DNA of 64,000 nt from CBDFLD01 sp965249005 (GTDB lineage: Bacteria > Acidobacteriota > UBA6911), in contig CBDFLD010000023.1 in NCBI GenBank assembly GCA_965249005.1, positions 930,001-994,000 of the forward strand, given 5' to 3'. Every line of letters begins with the position of its first letter. Position 1 is the stretch's first letter. The notes under the pieces were generated by a model. The model had not been told where the DNA came from. It searched no databases and worked only from the letters and a program-made list of their open reading frames with translations. Of the stretch, positions 8,035 to 17,164 are shown piece by piece. The position numbers were made by a program, and so were the translations under genes.

Positions 8035-8772
8035 ATGGACATTTTAGGGCGACTTTTCGGCGATGGCAAAACCCCTTCCGAAAGGCAGTTGAAGAAAGCC
8101 GTAAAGCAGGTCACGCAAACTCACGGTGATGCCGCGCCCCGGGTGGCAGCCATGGAACGGCTTGCTGCCTGGGGAACGCCAGGCGCTGCCAAAGCCCTTC
8201 TCCGCCGTTTTACCATCCAGGTCGCCCAGGCAACGATGGATTCGGAGGAGAAACAGTATACCGTTACGCTCATTTCTGGTGTCGGGCAAGCGGCCGTTGC
8301 TCCCATCCTGGGATATCTGAGAACCGAAGGAGAGGTTACCTGGCCCATTCGTGCGCTGCGCGAGATTCTGCCAGCCGAAGAATTCCACAAGGCACTGAGG
8401 GACGTGCTCGAGGACCTGGCGGAGGGGTATACCCGTTGGCCGCAGGCAAAGGCCGTCATGATCGAGCATCTTCCCGACGAAGCCTTCCCTTTGGCTAGCG
8501 AGACGGTTCTGAAACTCCTGCAGGACGATGACGACGACGTGTGTATCGCGGCGATCGACTTCATCGCGAGGAATGCCGATGAGGAGCTGCGCCGGGGCCT
8601 TTTACAAACATTCCTGGATGCCGAGGCGCGTCCGCGGGTCCAGGGATATGTTCTTGGCGTTTTTTGCGAACAGCAATGGCCGGTCAAAGGGTTCCGCAAG
8701 AAGATCGAAGAGAGTATCATCGAGCCTTTTTATTTGACTTCGAAGGGAACCGTCAAACGTCGGGCGCGGTAA
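8035..8772 (+). CDS. HEAT-repeat domain protein
   Basis: A 245-residue soluble protein made of paired amphipathic helices, for example GTPGAAKALLRRFTIQVAQ, AVAPILGYLRTEGEVTWPIR and DDDDVCIAAIDFIARNADEE. Repeats of this type form HEAT-like superhelical scaffolds that bind other proteins. The ATG at 8035 (MDILGRLFGDG) is preferred over an in-frame ATG at 8002, because the family often begins with a short hydrophobic MDxLxRLFG segment. The gene is divergent from the zinc-ribbon gene. No catalytic motif is seen and its partner is unknown. Confidence 0.75.
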   Translation: MDILGRLFGDGKTPSERQLKKAVKQVTQTHGDAAPRVAAMERLAAWGTPGAAKALLRRFTIQVAQATMDSEEKQYTVTLISGVGQAAVAPILGYLRTEGEVTWPIRALREILPAEEFHKALRDVLEDLAEGYTRWPQAKAVMIEHLPDEAFPLASETVLKLLQDDDDDVCIAAIDFIARNADEELRRGLLQTFLDAEARPRVQGYVLGVFCEQQWPVKGFRKKIEESIIEPFYLTSKGTVKRRAR

Positions 8773-8872
8773 CCCGGATCTCCAAATCCCGAATCGGAAA
8801 TAACAGACAAATCAAAAAAACCTCAATTTCCGACGGTCTCATACTTCATCTCTCGCTAGGAACCCGGGCACT

Positions 8873-9748
8873 TCAGTTTGCCTCCAGGAAGCCCTCCAGG
8901 AGTTGATTGAAAGTTTGAGGCTTGTCGATGAAAAGGGCGTGACCTACATCGGAAATCACTTCAAGCTTGGATTTCTCGATCTTGGATTGAAGGTACTCTC
9001 CCAATGAACGCCGCTCCTCGGGGACGAAGATCAAAGTGGGAACGGAGATACGCAGAAGAGCTGTACGCCGATCACCTGAAAAGAGGTCGAAGAAAAGCGC
9101 GGAGACCGTGCCCGCCGGAGTCTTGAGGCACCCCTCGTATATCTGTTTGTTCCGGAGCTCGGGTTGACGAGATTTGAACATCGACTGGACGAATCCCCGG
9201 GTGAACTTGTCTCGGTTGTTTTGAAGGCCGACGAGGAAGCTCCGAGCCTGTTGCATGGTCATGCCTCCGGGATAGTCCGGTTCCTTGAGCCCGTAAGGTG
9301 AGCCGTCGACGAGCACGAGGCCGGCTGGGCTTCCGGTGTCGGGACTAGAGATATACTCCAGCAGCACGGTGACTCCGGCTGACCATCCCACGAGGTAGGG
9401 CTGCCGGATTTCCAAGGTGCTGAAGAAGGCGAACAGATCCGCCGCCTGCTGAGTATAGGTGTTGCCGTCTTCGGTCTTCGTAGTTTGACCATGGCTTCGC
9501 GGGTCTATGGCAATGACATGAAAGCCTCGGACGACAAAGTAGGGGATTTGCTCACTCCAGATCTCCGCGGTTGTCATCAACCCGGGGATGAACACGAGGT
9601 AACGGTCGCCCGTCCCGGCCTCGATGTAGTGAATTTTGATGTCCCCAACAGAGTGGGACTTATCCTGCCACGGTTTTTTTTCCGCTCGAGTAGTTCCGAG
9701 CCCGAGAAACAGGACGAAAACAGAAAAGCACGACCAGATTTTCAACAT
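8873..9748 (-). CDS. Exported alpha/beta-hydrolase
   Basis: A 291-residue serine hydrolase. It starts at the ATG at 9748, preceded by GGAGG, and carries a Sec signal peptide (about residues 1-22, ending TTRAEK). The fold is marked by FIPGLMTTAEIW (oxyanion strand-loop), AIDPRSHGQT, the nucleophile elbow GWSAG (about residue 120) and the catalytic His near the end (DVGHALFIDKP). It would act in the periplasm or outside the cell on an ester, amide or lactone that cannot be specified. Its start faces the CBS-domain gene across a 260-base gap; the pair are divergent. Confidence 0.85.
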   Translation of the reverse strand: MLKIWSCFSVFVLFLGLGTTRAEKKPWQDKSHSVGDIKIHYIEAGTGDRYLVFIPGLMTTAEIWSEQIPYFVVRGFHVIAIDPRSHGQTTKTEDGNTYTQQAADLFAFFSTLEIRQPYLVGWSAGVTVLLEYISSPDTGSPAGLVLVDGSPYGLKEPDYPGGMTMQQARSFLVGLQNNRDKFTRGFVQSMFKSRQPELRNKQIYEGCLKTPAGTVSALFFDLFSGDRRTALLRISVPTLIFVPEERRSLGEYLQSKIEKSKLEVISDVGHALFIDKPQTFNQLLEGFLEAN

Positions 9749-9913
9749 CGTTCCTCCGCAGCGAACCTTGGTCGTGGGAATCCAGACCGGTTTCAGTTGA
9801 CGGACTGAGGTTCAAACCTTCCAGAAGAGTGTCGCACAATTGCCGAGCGAAATTAACTGCAAAGCCAGCCCGTTTGTAAATTATAGATCAGTCATGGGTT
9901 ATGGGTTGACTGT

Positions 9914-9941
9914 TTGATGTTTGTTTCGTTTTTGCTATATT
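9914..9941 (+). promoter_or_regulatory. Predicted sigma-70-type promoter of the CBS-domain gene
   Basis: TTGATG at 9914-9919 and TATATT at 9936-9941 are separated by 16 bases, close to the housekeeping consensus, in an AT-rich stretch. Transcription would start near 9948 and leave a leader of about 60 bases before the TTG start at 10009. Confidence 0.45.
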
Positions 9942-10008
9942 GGGATGCTGTATTGCGCCCCACTGCTATCTTCGTGGCCGAGTCCTAATATACTGCTGGA
10001 GGTGTCGA

Positions 10009-10443
10009 TTGAACCTCATGAAGCTTGTTCATGTTTCCCCCGTCGTGGTTCACCACGACGCCACGGTGGCGGACGCTGTGAAAGCGATGGTTGAAAACAC
10101 GGTCGGTGCGGTTGCCGTGGTTGAGAGCGAGAGGATCGAAGGGATATTCTCGGAGCGAGACCTCATGAAGAAGGTCATCTACTGCGGGTTGTCTCCGGAA
10201 CAAACCCAGGTCTCGACTGTCATGACAACCAAAGTCGAGTCGGTCCACGAAGATATGGAACTCGCCGAGGTTTTGAGATTGATGTTGGACGGACACTTCC
10301 GCCATCTTCCAATCGTCGACAGCTCTGATCGAATCAGGGGCGTTTTGTCGATTCGGGACATCCTGCAGTACCAGGTCGAGGATCTCGAAGATAGTATCAA
10401 TACGCTTACTTCCTATTACAGCGCCGACGGCCCTGGCGGCTAG
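10009..10443 (+). CDS. CBS-domain pair protein
   Basis: A 144-residue protein made almost entirely of two CBS modules. The first runs about residues 5-60 (VVHHDATVADAVKAMVENTV, GIFSERDLMKKV), the second about 75-130 (VHEDMELAEVLRLMLDGHFR, GVLSIRDILQY). Tandem CBS pairs bind adenine nucleotides or SAM and act as cytosolic sensors. I chose the TTG at 10009 because GGAGG sits six bases before it; an ATG at 10018 would leave a 15-base spacing. There is no fused enzyme domain, so it would act on a partner encoded elsewhere. A hairpin repeat follows the stop codon. Confidence 0.85.
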   Translation: MNLMKLVHVSPVVVHHDATVADAVKAMVENTVGAVAVVESERIEGIFSERDLMKKVIYCGLSPEQTQVSTVMTTKVESVHEDMELAEVLRLMLDGHFRHLPIVDSSDRIRGVLSIRDILQYQVEDLEDSINTLTSYYSADGPGG

Positions 10444-10446
10444 AGC

Positions 10447-10471
10447 GTAGGCCGCCCACTCCGTGGGCGGC
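10447..10471. repeat. Dispersed hairpin repeat, copy 1
   Basis: GTAG, then GCCGCCCAC (10451-10459), loop TCC, then GTGGGCGGC (10463-10471): a perfect nine-base stem with a three-base loop. It lies three bases after the CBS gene stop codon. A second copy occurs at 54011-54035 with the same GTAG leader and loop but a C-G stem pair changed to T-A. It may act as a transcript 3' end or as a REP-like element. Confidence 0.7.
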
Positions 10472-10727
10472 AACTTCTGTCCTTCCTATTTGATCGGTTT
10501 TGAGTCCTGCCTGCAACAACTGAACGAAATCCCACCGTTGACGTGCTCGAACCTTCCAAGAGGATCACTCGTAACAGCTTACCGCCAGCTTTTGCGGAAA
10601 GCACACGACACTCAGCGCAAAGCGACCCAAGACGCTCAAATTCACTCATCAGGGTCGCTTGTCTGTGTTACGCTCGAAAGAGTACTCTCATCCATAGGAG
10701 TTTTTTGCATTAATCCCAGGAGGCATC

Positions 10728-12119
10728 ATGAGTTCGGAACAGTTAGATACGTTGACCCTCCAAGAGCTCGACAAGGAACGTCTATTTCACCCCGCTACCT
10801 CCATTGCCGACCATCTGCGAACGGGCCCGCGAATCATGGCCGAGGGCCAAGGCGTCATGCTGCGCGATACCACCGGAAAGGAGTATATCGATGCCATGGC
10901 AGGTCTCTGGTGTGTGAACATTGGTTACGGGAGGAAGGAACTGGCCAACGCCATGGCTGAGCAAGTCCTCCGTTTGGGCTACTACCATTCCTTCGCCTCC
11001 ATGTCGCACGAGCCGCAGATTCTCCTCGCGGATCGGCTGCTGGAAATGGCTCCTGGAAAACTGAGCAAGGTGTTCTTCGGCAACTCTGGTTCGGATGCCA
11101 ACGACACGCAGGTTAAACTTATCCGGTACTACAACAACCTGAGAGGAAAACCCAAGAAGAAGAAGATCATTGCGCGATTGCAGGCCTACCATGGCACGAC
11201 GCTCGCTTCTGCGAGCCTGACCGGTCTCCCGGTATTTCATAAGGCGTTCGACCTTCCGATTCCAAACATCCTCCACACCCGGGCGGCCTATTACTATCGC
11301 AATGCCCAGCCTGGCATGTCCGAGAGAGACTTCTCCAAGGCGCTGGCGGACGAGCTAGATCAACTGATCGAAGCGGAGGGTCCAGAGACCGTGGCAGCGT
11401 TCATTGCCGAGCCGCTCATGGGGGCAGGCGGGGTCATTCCACCCCCGAGCGGCTATTTTGAAGAGGTCCAAAGGGTCGTTCGAAGGCATGATGTGCTGAT
11501 GATTGCCGACGAGGTCATCTGTGGATTCGGCCGTCTCGGGCGGATGTTCGGATCTGAGCTCTACCGGATCGAACCGGACTTGATGACCGTGGCCAAGGGG
11601 TTGACCAGTGGCTATTTCCCTCTCTCAGCCGTCCTTGTTTCAGAAAAAGTTTGGGAGGTACTCCGGGAAACGTCGGCCGCTACCGGCCCGTTTGCCCATG
11701 GGTTTACCTACACGGGCCATCCGGTGGGGGCTGCGAGCGCGCTGGCCAATCTGGATATTCTGGTTGGTGAAAACCTGGTCGGCAACTCCGACTCTGTCGG
11801 GCAGTACTTGCAAGATTGTCTCACGGAGAGATTCTCTTCCCACCCCCTGGTAGGGGACGTGCGCGGACAAGGTCTCATCGCAGGAGTGGAGCTGGTCTCG
11901 GACAAGGGATCGAAGCGTCCCTTTGATCCGGAGACGAAGGTGTCCGCGCGGGTTGCATCGCAATGCCTCGAGAACGGACTCGTCGTGAGAGCTCTGCCGT
12001 TCGGACACATCATCGCGTTTTCGCCGCCCCTGTGTATCACGAGAGCAGAGGTCGATTCCGTAATCGATCGTTTCGGTCAAAGCCTGGATTTTGTAATGGA
12101 CGAGCTGGCCCGCGGGTAG
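10728..12119 (+). CDS. Class III PLP-dependent aminotransferase (omega-amino acid/beta-alanine:pyruvate type)
   Basis: Transfers an amino group from an omega-amino acid or amine to an alpha-keto acid; 463 residues, cytosolic. The ATG at 10728 has CAGGAGG directly upstream. Family blocks are GKEYIDAMAGLWCVNIGYG (about 45-65), NSGSDANDTQVKL (PLP-phosphate region, about 121-133), AYHGTTLASASLTG, FIAEPLMGAGGV, ADEVICGFGR and TVAKGLTSGYFPL. The Schiff-base lysine is about residue 290 in the last of these. The wording of the blocks resembles beta-alanine- or putrescine-pyruvate aminotransferases, but the donor cannot be fixed from sequence. It is flanked by the CBS gene and the convergent ogt. Confidence 0.9.
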   Translation: MSSEQLDTLTLQELDKERLFHPATSIADHLRTGPRIMAEGQGVMLRDTTGKEYIDAMAGLWCVNIGYGRKELANAMAEQVLRLGYYHSFASMSHEPQILLADRLLEMAPGKLSKVFFGNSGSDANDTQVKLIRYYNNLRGKPKKKKIIARLQAYHGTTLASASLTGLPVFHKAFDLPIPNILHTRAAYYYRNAQPGMSERDFSKALADELDQLIEAEGPETVAAFIAEPLMGAGGVIPPPSGYFEEVQRVVRRHDVLMIADEVICGFGRLGRMFGSELYRIEPDLMTVAKGLTSGYFPLSAVLVSEKVWEVLRETSAATGPFAHGFTYTGHPVGAASALANLDILVGENLVGNSDSVGQYLQDCLTERFSSHPLVGDVRGQGLIAGVELVSDKGSKRPFDPETKVSARVASQCLENGLVVRALPFGHIIAFSPPLCITRAEVDSVIDRFGQSLDFVMDELARG

Positions 12120-12153
12120 CCTTCCGCCGGAGTGAAGGGAGAGACTGCGATAG

Positions 12154-12651
12154 TTAGTCCTTGAAAGGAAGCAAATCGCCTCGCTCCAAGGCCAAAAGAG
12201 CCTCCTTGACATCCAGCCCGCCTCCGTACCCCGTGAGCTGTCCGCTGCTGCCTATCACACGATGACAAGGGACGACGATCGGCAGGGGGTTTCGTCCATT
12301 GGCGGCCCCTACGGCGCGCACTGCAGAGGGGCGGCCTATCGCGCGAGCAATCTCGCCATACGACGCGGTGACTCCGTAGGGGATCTCGCGGAGTTGATTC
12401 CAGACTGCGAGTTGAAACGGGGTTCCCCGAGGGGCGAGGTCAAGGTCGAACGATTGCAACTGGCCCCGAAAATATTCTTGAAGTTGATGAATCGCACTGC
12501 GAAAAGGCCTCTCATCTGCCTCCCAATCGTGTTCGGGACGCTTCGCGCCTTTTCCAGTGGAGAAGGCAATCCACTGCAGGGCTCGACGTTTGCCGGCGAG
12601 CAACAACGGGCCCACCGGACTCTCGAGATACGTGTAACAGGTTTCTCCCAT
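12154..12651 (-). CDS. ogt: Methylated-DNA-protein-cysteine methyltransferase
   Basis: Removes O6-methyl groups from guanine by irreversible transfer to its own cysteine; 165 residues. The active-site motif is IVVPCHRVIG (about residues 122-131), preceded by the DNA-recognition helix region (SYGEIARAIGRPSAVRAVG, with the arginine finger). The ATG at 12651 has GAGGAAA upstream. It starts 14 bases after the stop of the Ada-AlkA fusion gene, so the two form an alkylation-repair operon. The N-terminal part lacks the Ada phosphotriester domain, which is supplied by the neighbour. Confidence 0.93.
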   Translation of the reverse strand: MGETCYTYLESPVGPLLLAGKRRALQWIAFSTGKGAKRPEHDWEADERPFRSAIHQLQEYFRGQLQSFDLDLAPRGTPFQLAVWNQLREIPYGVTASYGEIARAIGRPSAVRAVGAANGRNPLPIVVPCHRVIGSSGQLTGYGGGLDVKEALLALERGDLLPFKD

Positions 12652-12665
12652 TGCGTTTCCTCTTG

Positions 12666-14135
12666 TCAGGTTGCTGGATTTGGGCTGCCGTGCATCCAGA
12701 AGTGCATGGCGGCGTAGGCACGCCAGGGGCGCCAGGCCTCGGCCCGCTGCTCGACCTCGGCTGGGGACAAGGTTTTTTGCGGCACCGACAATGCGCGAAC
12801 GATACCGAGGTCGGACGAAGGGAAGGCATCTGGCTCTCTCATGGCCCGCATGGCAATGTAGTGTGCGGTCCAGTCTCCAATACCCGCAACGGTCTTGAGC
12901 TGCGAAACGGCGGGATCCAATCCCTTAGCGGAGTCGAAGCTCACGTTCCCGCTACACACAGCTCGAGCGAGTTCGCGTATCGTACGAGTGCGGGCCCGTG
13001 TGATTCCCAGGCCCGAAAGGTCCGCTTTGGCCAGCGTTTCCGGGCGTGGAAAAAGGCGGGAGACTTCCGGGTAGGGTGTTTCATCGAGCGGTTCTCCGCA
13101 CTTTTGGACCAGGCGGCCGGCCAGCGTGGTTGCTGCCGCAACGGAGACTTGTTGGCCCAAGACGGCACGGACCCCGAGTTCGAAGCCGTCCCACGTTCCG
13201 GGGATACGCAAACCGGAGTGCAGGTGCACAAAACGCGCAAGCGCGGGATCGCGTTCGAGGTGACTACTGATCTCCAGAGGATCCGCTGCCAGATCGAAGA
13301 TTCGGCGTACTCGCTCGACAACCTGAAAAAGGTCCCCGGTGTCGGAGGCAAGGATCCGAAGCTGCAGCGAGTTCGTGTTCTTGACAGCCCCGACTTCGAT
13401 GATGCCCCTCGAACCATTCAGCTGGATACTCCGCCGGTAGCAATTCGCGCGCACCGACTCGACGCCGGCGGTCGCTCTCACCTCCAGAAACTGGAGGATC
13501 GATCTCCAGTCAAGGGGGGGCCTGAAGGAAAGCCGCAGTGTTAGCCCAGCGCCCGGATTGGAGGGGGGGAATGCACCAGCAGCTCGACGTAACTCGTTGG
13601 GCGCCTGCCCAAACGTCTGGCGAACCGTGGTGTTGAACTGGCGAACGCTCCCGAATCCCGAGCAAAGGGCGACCTGGGAAAACGGAAGCATCGTTTCATC
13701 GATCAAGCGTTTCGCGAAATGGACTCGCCTCGATTGAGCCACGGCCTTCGGTGAGGCACCGAGATGTTGCAGGAACAACCGTCGCAAGTGCCGGTCGCCG
13801 ATTCCCAGATGGAGCGCCAGGGCCTCAACGCTCCCGTGATCGAGCCACCCGTCGGAGATCAATCGGAGGGCTCGCGAAACTGTCGCGGACGTTCCAAGCC
13901 AGGCGGGTGTACCGGGTGACGTCTCTGGCCGGCATCGGCGACAAGGCCGGAATCCTTCTTCTTCGGCGGCGGCCGCGCAGGGGTAGAATCGAATGTTCGT
14001 CCGCCTGGCCGGTGGGGCCGGGCAGATGGGGCGACAATAGATCCCGGTGGTAAGCACCGCCACGAAGAAACGGCCGTCAAATCGCAGGTCCCGGCTCAAG
14101 CGAGCGCGGTTGCAAGAATCGAGATCCAGGCTCAT
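12666..14135 (-). CDS. Ada-type regulator fused to AlkA-type 3-methyladenine DNA glycosylase
   Basis: A 489-residue fusion. Residues about 1-75 are the Ada methylphosphotriester domain with its zinc cysteines (YCRPICPA and FRPCRRCRPE). Residues about 85-180 are an AraC-type helix-turn-helix region (LALHLGIGDRHLRRLFLQH). Residues about 195-290 are the AlkA N-terminal domain, and the rest is a helix-hairpin-helix glycosylase (SVAAATTLAGRLV; TVAGIGDWTAHYIAMRAM, with the catalytic Asp expected just after). It should sense alkylated DNA, activate transcription and excise alkylated bases. The ATG at 14135 (MSLDLDSC) fits the family N-terminus; an ATG at 14147 is also possible. ogt follows 14 bases downstream. 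Confidence 0.9.
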   Translation of the reverse strand: MSLDLDSCNRARLSRDLRFDGRFFVAVLTTGIYCRPICPAPPARRTNIRFYPCAAAAEEEGFRPCRRCRPETSPGTPAWLGTSATVSRALRLISDGWLDHGSVEALALHLGIGDRHLRRLFLQHLGASPKAVAQSRRVHFAKRLIDETMLPFSQVALCSGFGSVRQFNTTVRQTFGQAPNELRRAAGAFPPSNPGAGLTLRLSFRPPLDWRSILQFLEVRATAGVESVRANCYRRSIQLNGSRGIIEVGAVKNTNSLQLRILASDTGDLFQVVERVRRIFDLAADPLEISSHLERDPALARFVHLHSGLRIPGTWDGFELGVRAVLGQQVSVAAATTLAGRLVQKCGEPLDETPYPEVSRLFPRPETLAKADLSGLGITRARTRTIRELARAVCSGNVSFDSAKGLDPAVSQLKTVAGIGDWTAHYIAMRAMREPDAFPSSDLGIVRALSVPQKTLSPAEVEQRAEAWRPWRAYAAMHFWMHGSPNPAT

Positions 14136-14402
14136 TCGAAACCCCATAAGGTCCACCGGCAGCAATCCGGCTCCGGTTTGCCACGGAATGGGAGCATTGC
14201 TCGGACCAACCACTATGAAATATATCGAAGCGCGGAAATTCTGTCTCGCTATTTTCGGACATCATTGCCGAGCGGTTTCGACCGGTGGGAATGTTTTGGT
14301 GATCGTCTATCTTTAGTGCTTTAATGTGGGGCGGCCGCGGCGCCCGTGGACGGACCAGGTTCATGTCGCTTTGCCGTCCGCGCTGCTCTGCTTTCACTCG
14401 AT

Positions 14403-14427
14403 CGTAACGTATCGTAGCGTAGCGTAG
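14403..14427. repeat. Pentanucleotide tandem repeat CGTAN
   Basis: Five consecutive units CGTAA, CGTAT, CGTAG, CGTAG, CGTAG lie just upstream of the M28 peptidase start, in the divergent promoter region. It is short and may be incidental. Confidence 0.6.
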
Positions 14428-14442
14428 CGAAAGACAATCTCA

Positions 14443-16065
14443 ATGACCCGGTCTCCAGACTTCGAACCAGGGACTCATGATCTCGCAGTCCATAGGTTTC
14501 CCCTCACGCGCTATCGGTGGATTACGGCGCTTTGCTTCATGCTCCTTCTTGGGACGGTGTCGGCCAAAGAGCACGTCGACTATCAGGTGCTGGAAAAAAT
14601 CCGAGAAGAGGGCTCCGCTCGGTCTCAGGTGATGGAGCACATTAGCTGGCTAGCGGATGTGTACGGTCCCAGAGTCACCGGCACCCCGGCCATCAAGCAG
14701 GCGGCCGACTGGACGATGAAGAAAGCAAAGGAGTGGGGCCTGTCGAATGTGCATCTGGAAAAGTTCCCGTTTGAAGCAGGCTGGTCCGTAGTTCGCTTCA
14801 GTGCCCACATGGTCGAACCTCAAATACAGCCTTTGATTGGCTACCCGATGTCCTGGACGCCCGGAACGGGTGGGACTCGAAGCGCAGACGTCATTTTCGC
14901 GCCGATTCAATCCGAGAAAGACTTCGAGAGGTACCGAGGTAAGTTGCGCGGGAAGATCGTGCTCGCTCAGCCCGAGCGCGAAGTACGAATGCTCGAGGGC
15001 CGGCTCGTTCTCGAGATGAGCGACGCCGATATCGAGGAGGCACGGAGCTTTCCGATTCCTTCGGATCGTGCAACGCAGAAGGATGAAGCTCGAGCCGGTT
15101 TGAAAAAAAAGATCCGCGCTTTTTTCCTGTCCGAAGGCGTGGTTGCCGTTCTGGATCGCGGGCGCAACAGCGACACCATTGCAGGCGGGAGTGGGCTCTC
15201 GTGGAAGACGCAGCGAGCCGACGGAGGGACCGTTTTCGTGGGCAAAGGCGGATCGCACGAGGGGGATCCGGACGAAGCCCCTCCGTCCGTCACATTGGCA
15301 GTCGAACACTACAATCGAATGGTCCGCGTTCTGAAGAAGGGTATACCGGTGAAGGTCGAACTGGACATTCAAACCCGGTGGCACGACCAGGACGGATTCA
15401 ACATTATCGCTGAGATTCGAGGCACCGATCTAGCCCGAGAAATCGTGATGATCGGGGCTCACTTCGATTCCACTCACGCCGGCACGGGGGCGACGGACAA
15501 TGCCTGCGGAAGCGCAACGATAATGGAAGCGATGCGCATTCTCCAGACGGTCGGAGCGCGGCCGCGGCGCACGATCCGGATGGCGCTCTGGGGGGGAGAA
15601 GAGCAAGGCCTTCTGGGATCCAGCGCGTATGTCCGAGAACACTTTGGAGACTCAGAAACAATGAAGCTGAAGGAGGCGCACGAATCGTTCTCCGGCTACT
15701 TCAACGTCGACAATGGCACGGGTCGAGTCCGAGGCATCTGGGCGCAGGCCAACGTTGGTGTGATGGCGATCTTTGACGAATGGATGGAGCCGTTGCGGAA
15801 CCTTGGAATGACGATTCTGGCTCCGCGCGCGGTTTTCGGTAGCGATCACCTTGCTTTCGACCGAGTTGGGCTTCCAGGCTTCCAGTTTCTGCAGGAGCGG
15901 CTGGAGTACAATTCCCGAACCCATCACTCCAACATGGATGTGTTCGATCGCGTACAGGGCGAAGATATGATCCAGGCTGCCACGGTCGTGGCGATTTTTG
16001 CCTATAACGCCGCAATGCAGGACGAGAAGCTCCCCCGTAAAGCGCTGCCACGGTCGGACGGATAG
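14443..16065 (+). CDS. Exported M28-family zinc metallopeptidase
   Basis: A 540-residue aminopeptidase/carboxypeptidase Q-like enzyme. A hydrophobic export segment lies near residues 24-42 (WITALCFMLLLGTVSAKEH), behind an N-terminal extension of about 20 residues; a later start is possible but none has a clear ribosome site. A PA-like insert occupies the middle. The five zinc ligands are visible: GAHFDSTHAG (His, about 341), GATDNACG (Asp), GGEEQGLLGS (catalytic and ligand Glu), FNVDNGTG (Asp) and THHSNMDVFDRV (His). It would trim peptides in the periplasm or outside the cell. It is convergent with the SDR gene. Confidence 0.88.
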   Translation: MTRSPDFEPGTHDLAVHRFPLTRYRWITALCFMLLLGTVSAKEHVDYQVLEKIREEGSARSQVMEHISWLADVYGPRVTGTPAIKQAADWTMKKAKEWGLSNVHLEKFPFEAGWSVVRFSAHMVEPQIQPLIGYPMSWTPGTGGTRSADVIFAPIQSEKDFERYRGKLRGKIVLAQPEREVRMLEGRLVLEMSDADIEEARSFPIPSDRATQKDEARAGLKKKIRAFFLSEGVVAVLDRGRNSDTIAGGSGLSWKTQRADGGTVFVGKGGSHEGDPDEAPPSVTLAVEHYNRMVRVLKKGIPVKVELDIQTRWHDQDGFNIIAEIRGTDLAREIVMIGAHFDSTHAGTGATDNACGSATIMEAMRILQTVGARPRRTIRMALWGGEEQGLLGSSAYVREHFGDSETMKLKEAHESFSGYFNVDNGTGRVRGIWAQANVGVMAIFDEWMEPLRNLGMTILAPRAVFGSDHLAFDRVGLPGFQFLQERLEYNSRTHHSNMDVFDRVQGEDMIQAATVVAIFAYNAAMQDEKLPRKALPRSDG

Positions 16066-16132
16066 AAGCTTCGGGTCACCCGTTTGGACCGACAGTCATT
16101 TTCCTTCGATCCACCGGGCGGGTGCCTCCGAG

Positions 16133-16957
16133 CTATAATCCGCCTGTGACCTCGAGAACCTGGCCGGAGACATAGTTCGAGTAGGGAGAGGCAAAGAAGA
16201 AAATCGACCCCGCGGCCTCCTGCGGCGTCCCGCCGCGTCCCATGGGAATCAGCGGCAGCACGAACTTGATATTGGCCTCCGGGATTCCCAGCTCAACGTC
16301 CATGTCGCTTCGACGAATCTTGCCGCCCTGTTCTTTCGGTTGGGTCAACCGGGTTTCGATCCGGGCGAAAGCTACCGCGTTCACCTGAATGTTGAACCTC
16401 CCCCACTCTTGGGCCATGGTCTTGGTCAATCCGACCACGCCCGCCTTGGCGGCCGAGTAGTTGGCCTGGCCCGCGTTTCCTCTCGTGCCGGTGACGGAAC
16501 TGAGGTTGATGATCTTCCTTGCCCGAGACTCGCCCTTGGCTGCTTTTTCTTCCTTCGCCTTTGCTCTCAGGTAGCCGGCCGCCGCCCGTATGATGCGAAA
16601 AGGCGCCGTCAAATGAACCGCCAGGAGTTCCTCCCAGTGCGCATCGGTCATCTTGTGAATCACCGCATCCCAGGTAAAACCCGCGTTGTTCACAATGATA
16701 TCCAGCCCGCCCAGCTTATCGATCGCCGTGTTGACGATCGTGTCGGGGAACTGTTGATCGGTAACATCGCCCGGCAAGGCGAGGGCTTCACCCCCCGCCG
16801 ACCGAATTGCTTCGGTTACTTCGTTGCAAGGTTCTGCATCGATATCGCTCACGACGACGCGGGCTCCGTGCTGGGCAAACAGCTCGACGACGGCTCGTCC
16901 GATCCCGCGGCCGGACCCGGTAACAATGGCAACCTTCCCTTCCAACAATTTATCCAT
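16133..16957 (-). CDS. Short-chain dehydrogenase/reductase (FabG-like)
   Basis: A 274-residue NAD(P)-dependent oxidoreductase. The start is the ATG at 16957 (MDKLLEGKVAIVTG), which places the cofactor motif TGSGRGIG at about residues 13-20. NNAG (about 95-98), a catalytic Ser in NLSSVTG and YSAAKAG (Tyr and Lys) follow, and the C-terminus SGQVLEVTGGL is typical. A GGGGGCG stretch lies upstream of the start. A Glu/Lys-rich insert (RAKAKEEKAAKGESRA) between the NNAG and Ser motifs is longer than in E. coli FabG. Substrate is not deducible. It lies between the M28 peptidase and the flotillin gene, with which it shares orientation but not tight spacing. Confidence 0.88.
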   Translation of the reverse strand: MDKLLEGKVAIVTGSGRGIGRAVVELFAQHGARVVVSDIDAEPCNEVTEAIRSAGGEALALPGDVTDQQFPDTIVNTAIDKLGGLDIIVNNAGFTWDAVIHKMTDAHWEELLAVHLTAPFRIIRAAAGYLRAKAKEEKAAKGESRARKIINLSSVTGTRGNAGQANYSAAKAGVVGLTKTMAQEWGRFNIQVNAVAFARIETRLTQPKEQGGKIRRSDMDVELGIPEANIKFVLPLIPMGRGGTPQEAAGSIFFFASPYSNYVSGQVLEVTGGL

Positions 16958-17164
16958 GGTACACGCCCCCGATCGGGTTGAATGGATGGCTATGTGGCGG
17001 AAGGGAGCATATCCCAAGCGACCTTGCATGTCACGCTGTGGGTGATGATGTGCCACGTGCGTGTTGACCTACTCCGCCAACAGCTCAAACGAGGCACTGA
17101 ACGGTCTAGCGAGCCGACCTGAGAGACTCGGCCTGGAATCTGGCCGGGCCCGCAGCTCGGGGTG

